Shown in pieces: positions 1 through 6,280 of a DNA stretch of 7,282 nt. The DNA is from JBFXAM01 sp050184295. Lineage in GTDB: Bacteria; Planctomycetota; Phycisphaerae; UBA1845; Fen-1342. The notes under the pieces are model-generated. The model worked only from the letters and a program-made list of their open reading frames with translations, ran no database searches and had not been told where the DNA came from. Location of the stretch: the NCBI GenBank assembly GCA_050184295.1, contig JBFXAM010000170.1, forward strand, positions 1-7,282, read 5' to 3'. How positions within the stretch are numbered: the stretch's first letter is position 1; every line of letters starts with the position of its first letter. The position numbers and the translations under genes were made by a program.

Positions 1-6
1 CCTGTT

Positions 7-22
7 CGCACTGCCTTGTGCG
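7..22 (-). terminator. small hairpin right after the stop of the HAF/dockerin gene
   Basis: CGCAC (7-11) and GTGCG (18-22) form a 5-bp stem around a 6-base loop, immediately 3' of the TAG stop (23-25) of the minus-strand gene. It may be the start of a terminator. The stem is short and only six bases remain before the window edge, with no visible T-run, so this is weak. Confidence 0.2.
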
Positions 23-1300
23 CTACGGCTGCGAAACGAGCAGCTCGACGAACGGATCGATGTCGAAGTTGTTGACAGAGCCGTCGCGGTTGATGTCGAG
101 GTTGCAGAGCCAGTTGCAGGCGGCGAAATTCGCGGCGTAGGCGTCCACGTCGGCCAGGGCCATCACGAACGCGTCGATGTCGAAGTTGTTGATGTCGCCG
201 TCGCAATTCGCGTCGCCGCGCGGGAATCCGCGGCACTCCGGCGGCGTGAGGATGAAGGACCGCTGCGGTGCACCGCTCGGATCCCACACGTACACGCCGT
301 TACAGGCAAGCTGCCCCGCGTTATTGATGGCTCTTGGACTGAGCCTCCATTCGAAATCTGGAGGAACGAGCGACGTTGTGTAAGTCAATACACCTTCGCG
401 CCAAATGAAGCTCCGCGAAGCCATGGGATAGATGGTCCCGCTGCCGACGGCCTCGTCGTAATCATTCACGTCATAGACCACCGATTCACGGAATGTGCCC
501 GGGATGCCGCTGGAGGTCGGCGTAAGCAGAATAATCTGCCCCTGACGCCACATAACGGCGAACTGGCGGTTGCTGTAGGAGGAGATGCCGACGGCAGTGC
601 CGGCGTTGTTCACGCGCACCGCCCACGAGGTCAAATCGCCCCGCAGCATGCCGAGAGCACTTCCGACACCGTCGATCCACACTGCGGCGCCTAATACGCG
701 TTGCTCGCCGACCATCACGGACGAGGCGCCGACGACGACGCCGTAATCATTAATATCTCGGCCCTCGCAGTTATGTTCGTCCACGCCAGTCACTGGAAAG
801 AGCTCATGCAGCTCTCCGTCCCAAACGAAGGCGTGCGTGGTCGCGAAGAATCCCGGCTCGATCAGCGATTGGCCGGCGACGTGGCCGTGGCGGTTGATTC
901 CCCAAGCCAGGGCTTGCGGCCCGTCGCGCAGCGTTCCAAGAAACTCCGCTTGATCTCCCAGCCATCGATAGGGGACTGTAATGTCGTCGTAGCCCGTGCC
1001 ATCTCCGGCGATCTGCCCGGCATCATTAATCGCGCGCGCCTGGACGTAATCCGCGCCCGGCGGCTCCGGAACGACGCGCATTTGCCCGCGAGTCCAGACA
1101 AATGCCAGTGTAATCTCGCCGGCATCGAAGACGTGAGAGGCGCCGACCACTTGCCCAAGATTGTTCATATCGGTTGGGACGGTAAAGCCTGCCGTCGGCG
1201 CAAGCGCGCCAAGATCGGTCAGCCCCCACCCCGTTTCCGCGCCCACACGGCCATTCACGGCGAGACACACCCACAAGATTCCGAACAGTTGATCGCGCAT
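23..1300 (-). CDS. secreted HAF-repeat protein with C-terminal dockerin-like module
   Basis: The protein has 425 residues. It starts with a signal peptide (MRDQLFGILWVCLAV, likely cut after VGA near residue 21). Seven degenerate repeats follow, each with an (I/V)N(D/N)xGxxVG core. The core Asn residues fall at about 46, 92, 136, 184, 231, 279 and 326, a spacing of 44-48. Between them sit AFVW, AVW and FIW strands. This matches the HAF repeat family of extracellular bacterial proteins; a seven-bladed beta-propeller is my inference. Residues 362-421 form a dockerin-like pair of calcium-binding motifs (GDANCDGDINNFDID and DINRDGSVNNFDID), the planctomycete variety with a Cys-containing linker. 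I chose the ATG at 1300 because AAGGAGGT lies four bases upstream. The open frame continues to 1369, but that extension encodes a hairpin rather than protein-like sequence. The gene lies 90 bases downstream of another dockerin gene on the same strand, so co-transcription is possible. The ligand is unknown. Confidence 0.93.
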   Translation of the reverse strand: MRDQLFGILWVCLAVNGRVGAETGWGLTDLGALAPTAGFTVPTDMNNLGQVVGASHVFDAGEITLAFVWTRGQMRVVPEPPGADYVQARAINDAGQIAGDGTGYDDITVPYRWLGDQAEFLGTLRDGPQALAWGINRHGHVAGQSLIEPGFFATTHAFVWDGELHELFPVTGVDEHNCEGRDINDYGVVVGASSVMVGEQRVLGAAVWIDGVGSALGMLRGDLTSWAVRVNNAGTAVGISSYSNRQFAVMWRQGQIILLTPTSSGIPGTFRESVVYDVNDYDEAVGSGTIYPMASRSFIWREGVLTYTTSLVPPDFEWRLSPRAINNAGQLACNGVYVWDPSGAPQRSFILTPPECRGFPRGDANCDGDINNFDIDAFVMALADVDAYAANFAACNWLCNLDINRDGSVNNFDIDPFVELLVSQP

Positions 1301-1304
1301 GTCG

Positions 1305-1312
1305 ACCTCCTT
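1305..1312 (-). promoter_or_regulatory. Shine-Dalgarno site fixing the start at 1300
   Basis: On the minus strand this reads AAGGAGGT, followed by CGAC and then the ATG. It is a near-perfect anti-16S match, and it decides the start of the HAF/dockerin gene against the longer open frame reaching 1369. Confidence 0.85.
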
Positions 1313-1324
1313 CCACAAATGGGG

Positions 1325-1361
1325 GCCTGCGCCGCCGCTGTCCAGTCGCGGCGGCGCAGGC
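1325..1361 (-). terminator. perfect 14-bp-stem hairpin between the two dockerin genes
   Basis: GCCTGCGCCGCCGC (1325-1338) and GCGGCGGCGCAGGC (1348-1361) are exact reverse complements around a 9-base loop. The structure begins 29 bases after the stop of the upstream gene and ends 24 bases before the start of the downstream gene. Neither strand has a T-run after the stem, so it is not a classical intrinsic terminator. It could be a U-tract-less terminator, or a 3'-end or processing hairpin that sets different mRNA levels for the two genes. Confidence 0.55.
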
Positions 1362-1390
1362 GAAGTCATCCGCTCAGCGCGGCCAGTGAT

Positions 1391-3232
1391 TCACATGTTG
1401 AAGTAAATGTATAGTGCGGCGATTGCGTTCCAGAAGTAGTTCGAGTCACCCGACCGTGCCGACTGTTCGGGCTGGCACACTTCTGAGCACGGTACGTAGT
1501 CCTCGGGGCCGCAGTACGGGTCTTCGGTCAACAGGTCGGCCATGCAGCCGATATCGAGGTTGTTAAAGTAACCGTCCCGGTTGCAGTCGCCGATCCCGAG
1601 CAGATCGATCCGGGCCGGGATGCCGTAGCATTGCTCCCATTCCTCAAGATCAACGAGCGCCAGAGTGAACGCATCGACATCCGTCTCGTCCCGGCAACCA
1701 TCTGCGTTGAAGTCGCCGCGCAGGTGACCGAGTTTGAGAATGTACCCGTTTCTCACCGCGAGCAGTGACCCGTCAGAGTCCATGGCGATGGCGCCCATGA
1801 ACCCGCGGCGCAGATACTCGCCGTCGATCTCGTCCGGAGGCAGGTATTTCCAGGACTTCAGGATCGTTCCTGACGGGCCCGAGTCGAGCGCGTAACACGA
1901 TCCATGAATGCGCCCCAGGTCGCCAGTCGGCTGGGTCGTTGGCGCGTCCGTGCCGGTGTAGTGCCGGTAGTCGTCCGCCGAGCCTCCGCCAAGGTGGTTG
2001 GTCTTTGCGACGTCGACTTCGTCGAGCAAATCCGCATCGTCGTCCTCGTCGATGTCGTCGACCACATATTGGACGAAATCCTCTTCATTTTTGTAGAGAA
2101 TCTCGCCTCTGGGGGTGAGCGCCGCGGTCTCCGATATGCTGCCACCCATGTTCTGGGTCCAACGAAACGGATCGGACGGATTGACGATCGACGCATTCGG
2201 AATTCCAAACAGCCCGCCATCGTCGGCGCCGACGACGACGGCGCCGCGAAGCGACGGGACGTCGGCGTCGCCGGGAAACACACTCGGCGAGCCGTATGTG
2301 CCGATCTTGAACGGGCCGTATGGATCAAACCGGGCAGACCAAGCCAGCGCGGTGGGCAGGCTGTAGCGTGGCGTGTTGTCGGCGAAGATCGTGAAGAAAT
2401 GGTCCTCGGATTCCGAGGGACTGCCGAGTGTGCTGCAGTAGAGGAGATTGACGCCACTGGCGTACGCGTCGTCGCCCGGATTGGGCGCGCCTAGCGCCGG
2501 GCAGGTCCATGTGGTTATCGGCTGGGTCGTTGTCATGGTCTGGGGGCGGAGAGGCACGACCATGTCGAACGATCGATCCGAGCCGGTGGCGTTCGGTTCG
2601 ATCGACACCGCCGCGACTTTTACGTTGTCCCACTCCTTGGCCACTCCCAAGGCAAACACGCGCACGTCGAGAATCTCCGGATCCCGGCTGATCCGCCCGA
2701 TCGTCGGCGACGAACGATTGGACTGAAGCGGCTCGCTGCTCCACGTCAAGTCGAGGCCGTTGCAGTCGGGAAGCCCCGATACGTCATAGGCGAGCAGCCG
2801 CTCGGTCGTCTGGACGATCAGCCAGCGATCCTGAGTCACCAGCAGCGTCGAGCGGACAAAATCGTCGTCTTCCGGCAGCGTGATTGTGCACACCGGCGCC
2901 GTCGCCGCGTGGCGCGAGTGGCCGGCGTCGTCCATTTTGAAGATGTAGACTCGCGGCTTGTCGACGCCGCCGGAGTTGACGGTTGTCGGCGTACCGACGA
3001 ACGCATAGTTCACGTCGTCGATCGTGGCGATGACCGCCCCGCCGGCGTGCTCGGCCCCGGCGGTTCCCAGTTTCGCCCACCAGCGCAGCTCGGGCGCGTG
3101 CGGACCGCAGACGGTCGTGTAGCACGTGTTGCCGTCATCGCGCGCAAACTTCGGCCAGGGATCATTCGGGGCGAGTTGGGCAAATGCCCCAACCGGGTGG
3201 GTGAAAATCCCCAGTGCCATGACCGCCACCAT
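1391..3232 (-). CDS. secreted PQQ/beta-propeller-like protein with dockerin-like module
   Basis: The protein has 613 residues from the ATG at 3232. A signal peptide (MVAVMALGIFTHPVGAFA) is cut before QLAPNDPWPKFARDDGNT; the WPKFARDDGNT start resembles PQQ/quinoprotein-like propeller proteins (residues 23-36). The middle holds repeated strands typical of a propeller (for example AVVVGADDGGLFGI, GAIAMDSDGSLLAV). An Asp-rich stretch at 392-407 may bind calcium. Residues 506-568 form two dockerin motifs (GDFNADGCRDETDVDAF and GDCNRDGYFNNLDI). An unusual 45-residue tail with several Cys and a hydrophobic end (FWNAIAALYIYFNM) follows. The start is uncertain. No Shine-Dalgarno precedes 3232 and the signal peptide lacks a basic n-region there. 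The frame stays open to a TTG at 3382, but the added Arg/Trp-rich stretch does not look protein-like, although its last part (KRPLAWLWRG) would supply basic residues. Function is structural or binding by inference; no catalytic residues are recognised. Confidence 0.88.
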   Translation of the reverse strand: MVAVMALGIFTHPVGAFAQLAPNDPWPKFARDDGNTCYTTVCGPHAPELRWWAKLGTAGAEHAGGAVIATIDDVNYAFVGTPTTVNSGGVDKPRVYIFKMDDAGHSRHAATAPVCTITLPEDDDFVRSTLLVTQDRWLIVQTTERLLAYDVSGLPDCNGLDLTWSSEPLQSNRSSPTIGRISRDPEILDVRVFALGVAKEWDNVKVAAVSIEPNATGSDRSFDMVVPLRPQTMTTTQPITTWTCPALGAPNPGDDAYASGVNLLYCSTLGSPSESEDHFFTIFADNTPRYSLPTALAWSARFDPYGPFKIGTYGSPSVFPGDADVPSLRGAVVVGADDGGLFGIPNASIVNPSDPFRWTQNMGGSISETAALTPRGEILYKNEEDFVQYVVDDIDEDDDADLLDEVDVAKTNHLGGGSADDYRHYTGTDAPTTQPTGDLGRIHGSCYALDSGPSGTILKSWKYLPPDEIDGEYLRRGFMGAIAMDSDGSLLAVRNGYILKLGHLRGDFNADGCRDETDVDAFTLALVDLEEWEQCYGIPARIDLLGIGDCNRDGYFNNLDIGCMADLLTEDPYCGPEDYVPCSEVCQPEQSARSGDSNYFWNAIAALYIYFNM

Positions 3233-3371
3233 ACCGCGCCAAAGCCACGCCAGCGGCCGCTTTTCCGCCGTGCGCTGCGCGACCGTGCAGCTCCAACCGG
3301 ATGCGTTCAACCACCGCGACCGCTGCCGTCCGCCACGCGCAACGCTTCTAAGTGCCCACCCCCTCAACCAC

Positions 3372-3416
3372 TTACAACGCAACGCCGCTTTTCTGAGTGT
3401 CCTCGTTCGGGTTCAT
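3372..3416 (-). CDS. possible 14-codon leader ORF upstream of the dockerin pair
   Basis: On the minus strand an ATG at 3416 follows GAGAGGA with 7 bases between, a better ribosome site than any start of the large gene downstream. It encodes MNPNEDTQKSGVAL and ends at TAA (3374-3372), 139 bases before the ATG at 3232 and in a different frame from it. The ATG lies in the stem of an inverted repeat (3405-3444). It may be a leader peptide, the remnant of an older start cut off by a frameshift, or chance. There is no protein-level support. Confidence 0.2.
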   Translation of the reverse strand: MNPNEDTQKSGVAL

Positions 3417-3444
3417 GAATCGATCCTCTCGTTCATGCCCGAAC
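3405..3444 (-). promoter_or_regulatory. inverted repeat that could mask a ribosome-binding site and ATG
   Basis: Read on the minus strand, GTTCGGG-CATGAA pairs with TTCATG-AA-CCCGAAC: 13 base pairs interrupted by one 2-base bulge. The 12-base loop carries the GAGAGGA Shine-Dalgarno-like sequence and the right stem arm contains the ATG at 3416. In RNA this would be a start-sequestering hairpin. As DNA it could instead be an operator for the downstream minus-strand genes. Confidence 0.35.
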
Positions 3445-3907
3445 ACACCGCCCATCGTCGCGCCCGCGTCGCCCTCCTCCGACGCACGCGCGCCCGCACA
3501 CGCTCCGCCCGCCGGCTGCGCGGCGCGGACTACTCTCTGACCTGCAAGCTGCGTGCCAGAGCGCGGAGTGCAAGCTGGAGTCAGCGAACAGGCACCAGGG
3601 AACTCGGAACGAGAGGGAGACTCAAAGGCCTGGGCGGACAGAGGAACGAAGCGCCGAAGGGATCAGCGGGCGCGGGGACCAAGGGACGGAGGGACGCTGC
3701 GGCGGTGAGACGCCGCGACGAAGCGAATCTCGGAACCCCACACGCGAGTGCCGGGGGCTGTGCGAGCTGCCGGTCAGCGCCGCGGGTGCGACACCGATCC
3801 GGTGGCGCGCCGAGTGGACCGCCCCGCGCGGATCGTCGAAGCGGGCCGGCGTTGTTTCCTCGCTTTCGTGAACCCACCCGCATCTCGCACGACTGTATCT
3901 TCCGAGG
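3445..3907. other. non-coding region between divergent dockerin and sigma factor genes
   Basis: No reading frame here looks like protein; those that are open give Arg-rich, low-complexity translations. Visible structure is limited. There is a 9-bp direct repeat TGCAAGCTG at 3543-3551 and 3569-3577. A purine-rich plus-strand tract at about 3581-3700 has loosely repeated GGGACnnA-like units. A short hairpin GCGGCG/CGCCGC lies at 3699-3716. Both flanking genes should have promoters here, but I cannot pick a convincing -35/-10 pair. TGAACCC at 3869-3875 is only faintly ECF-like. Confidence 0.5.
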
Positions 3908-4495
3908 ATGCAGCGATCCCCGGACGACATCCAGGACGAACTGCTGGTTCTGCGGTGTCAGAACGGCGAACCCGAGGCGCTCGACGCGTTGGTCGCTCGC
4001 TGGCAGCCGCGCCTGTGGCGGCTGGCAGCGCGCCTGACGGCGAACCGCGACGCCGCCCGCGACGTGGCGCAGGACGCCTGGCTCGCGATCGTGCGCGGGT
4101 TGCGCCGGCTCGACGATCCGGCCGGATTCCGCGCGTGGGCGTATCGCATCGTCGCGAACAAGTGCGTCGATTGGATCCGCCGGCGCGCCGCGCGCCGCGA
4201 CGCGGCGGCGGGGTGGCGCGAACTCGCGCGGGCACAGAGCGACGACCCTCGGCCGTTTGGCCGCGACGACGCCGACCCCGTCGCACGCCTGCGCGCCGCA
4301 CTGCGCCGGTTGCCGGCGGATCAGCGGGCGATCCTGTCGCTGCACCACCTCGATGGACTGAGCGTGTTGGAGATCGCCGCGGTGCTGCACGTGCCGGCGG
4401 GGACGGTCAAGTCCCGCCTGTACAAGGCACGCGGACACCTGAGAAGTACCCTGGAAGACAACGACCATGAAAGAGCTGGACAGGAAAATCGCTGA
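3908..4495 (+). CDS. RNA polymerase ECF-type sigma factor
   Basis: This 195-residue extracytoplasmic-function sigma factor would direct core RNA polymerase to its own promoter set. Region 2 covers about residues 22-92, including ARDVAQDAWLAIVRGLRRLDD and the -10-recognition stretch FRAWAYRIVANKCVDWIRR. A charged linker (93-127) leads to region 4 (about 128-178), whose helix-turn-helix is LSVLEIAAVLHVPAGTVKSRL, ending in YKARGHLR. Both domains needed for a minimal ECF factor are intact and length is normal. The ATG at 3908 fits the family N-terminus (IQDELLVLRCQNGEPEAL). GAGG directly abuts the ATG, too close to act as a Shine-Dalgarno, so initiation may be leaderless or SD-independent. The 3' end overlaps the next gene by 29 bases, implying translational coupling. 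A zinc-type anti-sigma factor is absent, so the overlapping membrane protein is the obvious candidate partner. The regulon and signal cannot be read from the sequence. Confidence 0.96.
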   Translation: MQRSPDDIQDELLVLRCQNGEPEALDALVARWQPRLWRLAARLTANRDAARDVAQDAWLAIVRGLRRLDDPAGFRAWAYRIVANKCVDWIRRRAARRDAAAGWRELARAQSDDPRPFGRDDADPVARLRAALRRLPADQRAILSLHHLDGLSVLEIAAVLHVPAGTVKSRLYKARGHLRSTLEDNDHERAGQENR

Positions 4496-4844
4496 GGCCC
4501 TGCGTGGTGAGGATGCCGACTTGTTCGCGGAAATGGGCGACGAGCCCGGCGTGTTCGAGACACTGCTCGAGACCTTCCGAGGCCGGCATCGCTGGTTGAA
4601 CCTACTGGGCGCGCTCGGAACGTTCGCGCTCCTGGGACTCGGCGTCGCCGCCGCCGTCGCCTTCTTCCGCGCCGACGCGACGCGCGAGATGCTGATGTGG
4701 GCGGCGGCGTGCATTCTGTGCATGTCGGCGGTGGCGCTGATGAAGGTCTGGTACTGGATGGAGATGCAGCGCGTCGCCGTCGTGCGGGAGATCAAACGGG
4801 TCGAGTTGCAGATCGCCAGGCTGGCGGCGCGACTTCCGAGTTGA
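4467..4844 (+). CDS. DUF6768-like two-helix membrane protein, partner of the sigma factor
   Basis: The protein has 125 residues. A charged N-terminus (MKELDRKIAEALRGEDADLFAEM) leads to FRGRHRW at 38-43, a first membrane helix (about 45-67) and a short loop (FRADATREM). A second helix (about 75-97) ends in KVWYWMEM, and an amphipathic, probably helical C-terminus (100-122, REIKRVELQIARLAARL) follows. From memory this pattern matches the DUF6768 family, found in planctomycetes and others next to ECF sigma factor genes; I could not run a search. The start lies inside the sigma factor gene, with GGAAG 11-15 bases before the ATG. It has no HxxxCxxC anti-sigma zinc motif. A membrane-bound regulator of the sigma factor is inferred from position only. 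The last codons and TGA stop lie in the first copy of a duplicated sequence that continues downstream. Confidence 0.9.
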   Translation: MKELDRKIAEALRGEDADLFAEMGDEPGVFETLLETFRGRHRWLNLLGALGTFALLGLGVAAAVAFFRADATREMLMWAAACILCMSAVALMKVWYWMEMQRVAVVREIKRVELQIARLAARLPS

Positions 4845-5052
4845 ATGCGAGACGCGTCCGCGGCGCTCGCGTTTCGTCCGCCAGGCGGCGCGACTTCAAC
4901 ACTGAACCCGGGACCGCCCCGCGGCGCTCATGTCTTGTCCGCCAGGCAGGTCGCACACGGCTGCGACCCGCCCTACCCGGCTGCCCGACCCGCCTGCGAC
5001 CGGCGCTACCCGGCTGGCGGCGCGACTTCAACACTGAACCCGGGACCGCCCC
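4823..5052. repeat. imperfect tandem/direct repeats covering the gene end and convergent gap
   Basis: Three related copies begin with GGCGGCGCGACTTC at 4823, 4884 and 5016. Copies 1 and 2 are adjacent 61-bp units (4823-4883, 4884-4944), identical at 45 of 61 positions by my hand count. The first 37 bases of copy 2 recur exactly at 5016-5052, so those two are recent. Between them, a 23-bp unit CTGCGAC-C/G-C-G-C-C/G-CTACCCGGCTG-like occurs at 4961-4983 and 4994-5016 (21 of 23 identical). The first copy includes the last codons and stop of the preceding gene, and each later copy keeps an equivalent TGA. This could be local tandem duplication or an intergenic dispersed repeat. No transposase or target-site duplication is seen. 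Confidence 0.85.
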
Positions 5053-5100
5053 TGCGACGCACGCGGCGGGCGCCACCGTCCAGCGCACTGGCGACCCCGC

Positions 5101-6183
5101 TCACACCCGCCGGTCGCCACGCTCGCTGCTCACGCGGATCGTTTTGCGCGTGAGGTCGTGATAGGCGGTGATGTAGCGCACGGTGCGCGAGCTGCTGCGC
5201 ATCACGATCGAGTGCGTGATCGCCGTGTGCCCGTTGACGCGCACGCCGCGCAGCATGGCGTTGTCGGTGATCCCCGTTGCGGCGAAGACGATGTAGTCGC
5301 CGCGGGCCATGTCCTCGGTGCAGAGCACGCGCCGGCAACGCTCCTTGTCGTAGCCCGCCGCCTCCAGTTCGGCGCGCTCCTTTTCATCCCGCGGCCAGAT
5401 GCGGGCCTGAATCTCGCCGCCGAGACACTTGATCGCGGCGGCGGCGAGCACCGCCTCCGGCGAACCGCCGATGCCCAGGTAGACGTCGACGCCGCTGTCC
5501 GGCATCGACGGCGCGATCGCGCCCGCGACATCGCCGTCGCCGATCAGGCGAATCGCGGCGCCGGTGCGGCGGACGTCGGCAATGAGCGCGTCGTGGCGCG
5601 GGCGGTCGAGCACACAGACGACGAGGTCGCGCACGCGCTTTCCGAGCTTGAGCGCGATCAACTCCAGGTTTTGCTCGACCGACGCGTCGAGCCGGATCGT
5701 GCCCGTGCCTTCGCGCACCTTCGGACCGACAGCGATCTTCTCCATGTAGACGCTCGGGACAGCGGCGAGGGAGTGATCTCCGGGGTGGTCGGTCTTGGCC
5801 GCGGCAATGACGCTGAGTGCGCCCGGCAGACCTTTGCTCGTCAGCGTGGTGCCGTCGATCGGATCGACCGCGATCGCGAACGCGGGCGCGTTGGGTTTCC
5901 AACTGCCGAGCTTCTCGCCGACGAAGATGCCCGGCGCCTGGTCCTTGATCCCCTCGCCGATCGTGCACGTGGCGCACATGTCCATCACGCTCAGCATGCC
6001 GCGCAAGGCGTCGGTGGCGGCCGCGTCGGCGGCGATCTTGTCGCCCTTGCCGATCCACCGGAACACGTTCAGGCTCGCCGCCTCGCACGCCCGCACCAGG
6101 TCCATGCCGATCAACTTCTCGGCTTCCACCTCGTTGTGAAATTTCTGTGCCTCGGAGCGGACGTCAGTCGGTGCGCCGGCCAT
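5101..6183 (-). CDS. glpX: fructose-1,6-bisphosphatase, class II (GlpX)
   Basis: This 360-residue cytosolic enzyme hydrolyses fructose 1,6-bisphosphate to fructose 6-phosphate and phosphate in gluconeogenesis, and in some bacteria also acts on sedoheptulose 1,7-bisphosphate. The class II metal-dependent motifs are present: GKGDK with Asp48, IGEGIKD with Glu77, and DPIDGTT with Asp107. Family blocks YMEKIAVGP (146-154), DRPRH (193-197), GDGDV (215-219) and GIGGSPE (237-243) follow in order. The C-terminus has GVRVNGHTAITHSIVMRS (313-330), also typical. Length is slightly above the usual 320-340. I chose the ATG at 6183 because GAGAGGAG lies seven bases upstream; the frame stays open to 6252, but that extension is Arg-rich and unlike the family. 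The gene stands alone, convergent with the sigma unit and divergent from the gene at 6992. A possible promoter and 5' hairpin lie upstream. Confidence 0.97.
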   Translation of the reverse strand: MAGAPTDVRSEAQKFHNEVEAEKLIGMDLVRACEAASLNVFRWIGKGDKIAADAAATDALRGMLSVMDMCATCTIGEGIKDQAPGIFVGEKLGSWKPNAPAFAIAVDPIDGTTLTSKGLPGALSVIAAAKTDHPGDHSLAAVPSVYMEKIAVGPKVREGTGTIRLDASVEQNLELIALKLGKRVRDLVVCVLDRPRHDALIADVRRTGAAIRLIGDGDVAGAIAPSMPDSGVDVYLGIGGSPEAVLAAAAIKCLGGEIQARIWPRDEKERAELEAAGYDKERCRRVLCTEDMARGDYIVFAATGITDNAMLRGVRVNGHTAITHSIVMRSSSRTVRYITAYHDLTRKTIRVSSERGDRRV

Positions 6184-6205
6184 CACATGGCTCCTCTCGG
6201 TGATC

Positions 6206-6226
6206 CGAACGCGGGGGTTACGTTCG
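6206..6226 (-). promoter_or_regulatory. inverted repeat in the glpX 5' untranslated region
   Basis: CGAACG (6206-6211) and CGTTCG (6221-6226) are exact complements around a 9-base spacer, 23 bases before the glpX start and just upstream of its ribosome-binding site. It may be an operator or a 5' hairpin. The 6-bp arms are short enough to occur by chance in GC-rich DNA. Confidence 0.25.
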
Positions 6227-6250
6227 CTGAATCGTCGCTTGCGGCCGCGC

Positions 6251-6280
6251 ACTGTACCCGGACGCCGATCCAGGTGTCTA
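6251..6280 (-). promoter_or_regulatory. possible sigma-70-like promoter for glpX
   Basis: On the minus strand TAGACA (6280-6275, 5 of 6 to TTGACA) and TACAGT (6256-6251, 4 of 6 to TATAAT) are 18 bases apart. Transcription would begin near 6244, giving a leader of about 60 bases that contains the 6206-6226 inverted repeat. The consensus is borrowed from E. coli and may not hold closely in planctomycetes. Confidence 0.35.

Noticed and set aside
57..192. 19-base identical direct repeats at 57-75 and 174-192
   Set aside because: They encode the same NNFDID motif in the two halves of the dockerin module, so the repeat is explained by protein structure.
701..1414. 237-codon plus-strand frame opposite the HAF-repeat gene
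   Set aside because: It is antisense to a clear repeat protein with a strong ribosome site, and its translation resembles nothing.
3126..4037. 303-codon plus-strand frame across the divergent intergenic region
   Set aside because: Arg/Ser-rich translation without any domain, overlapping both the dockerin gene start and the sigma factor start; no ribosome site.
3581..4795. 404-codon minus-strand frame antisense to the sigma factor and membrane protein genes
   Set aside because: The opposite strand encodes two recognisable proteins; this translation is low-complexity Arg/Pro/Ala and crosses non-coding DNA.
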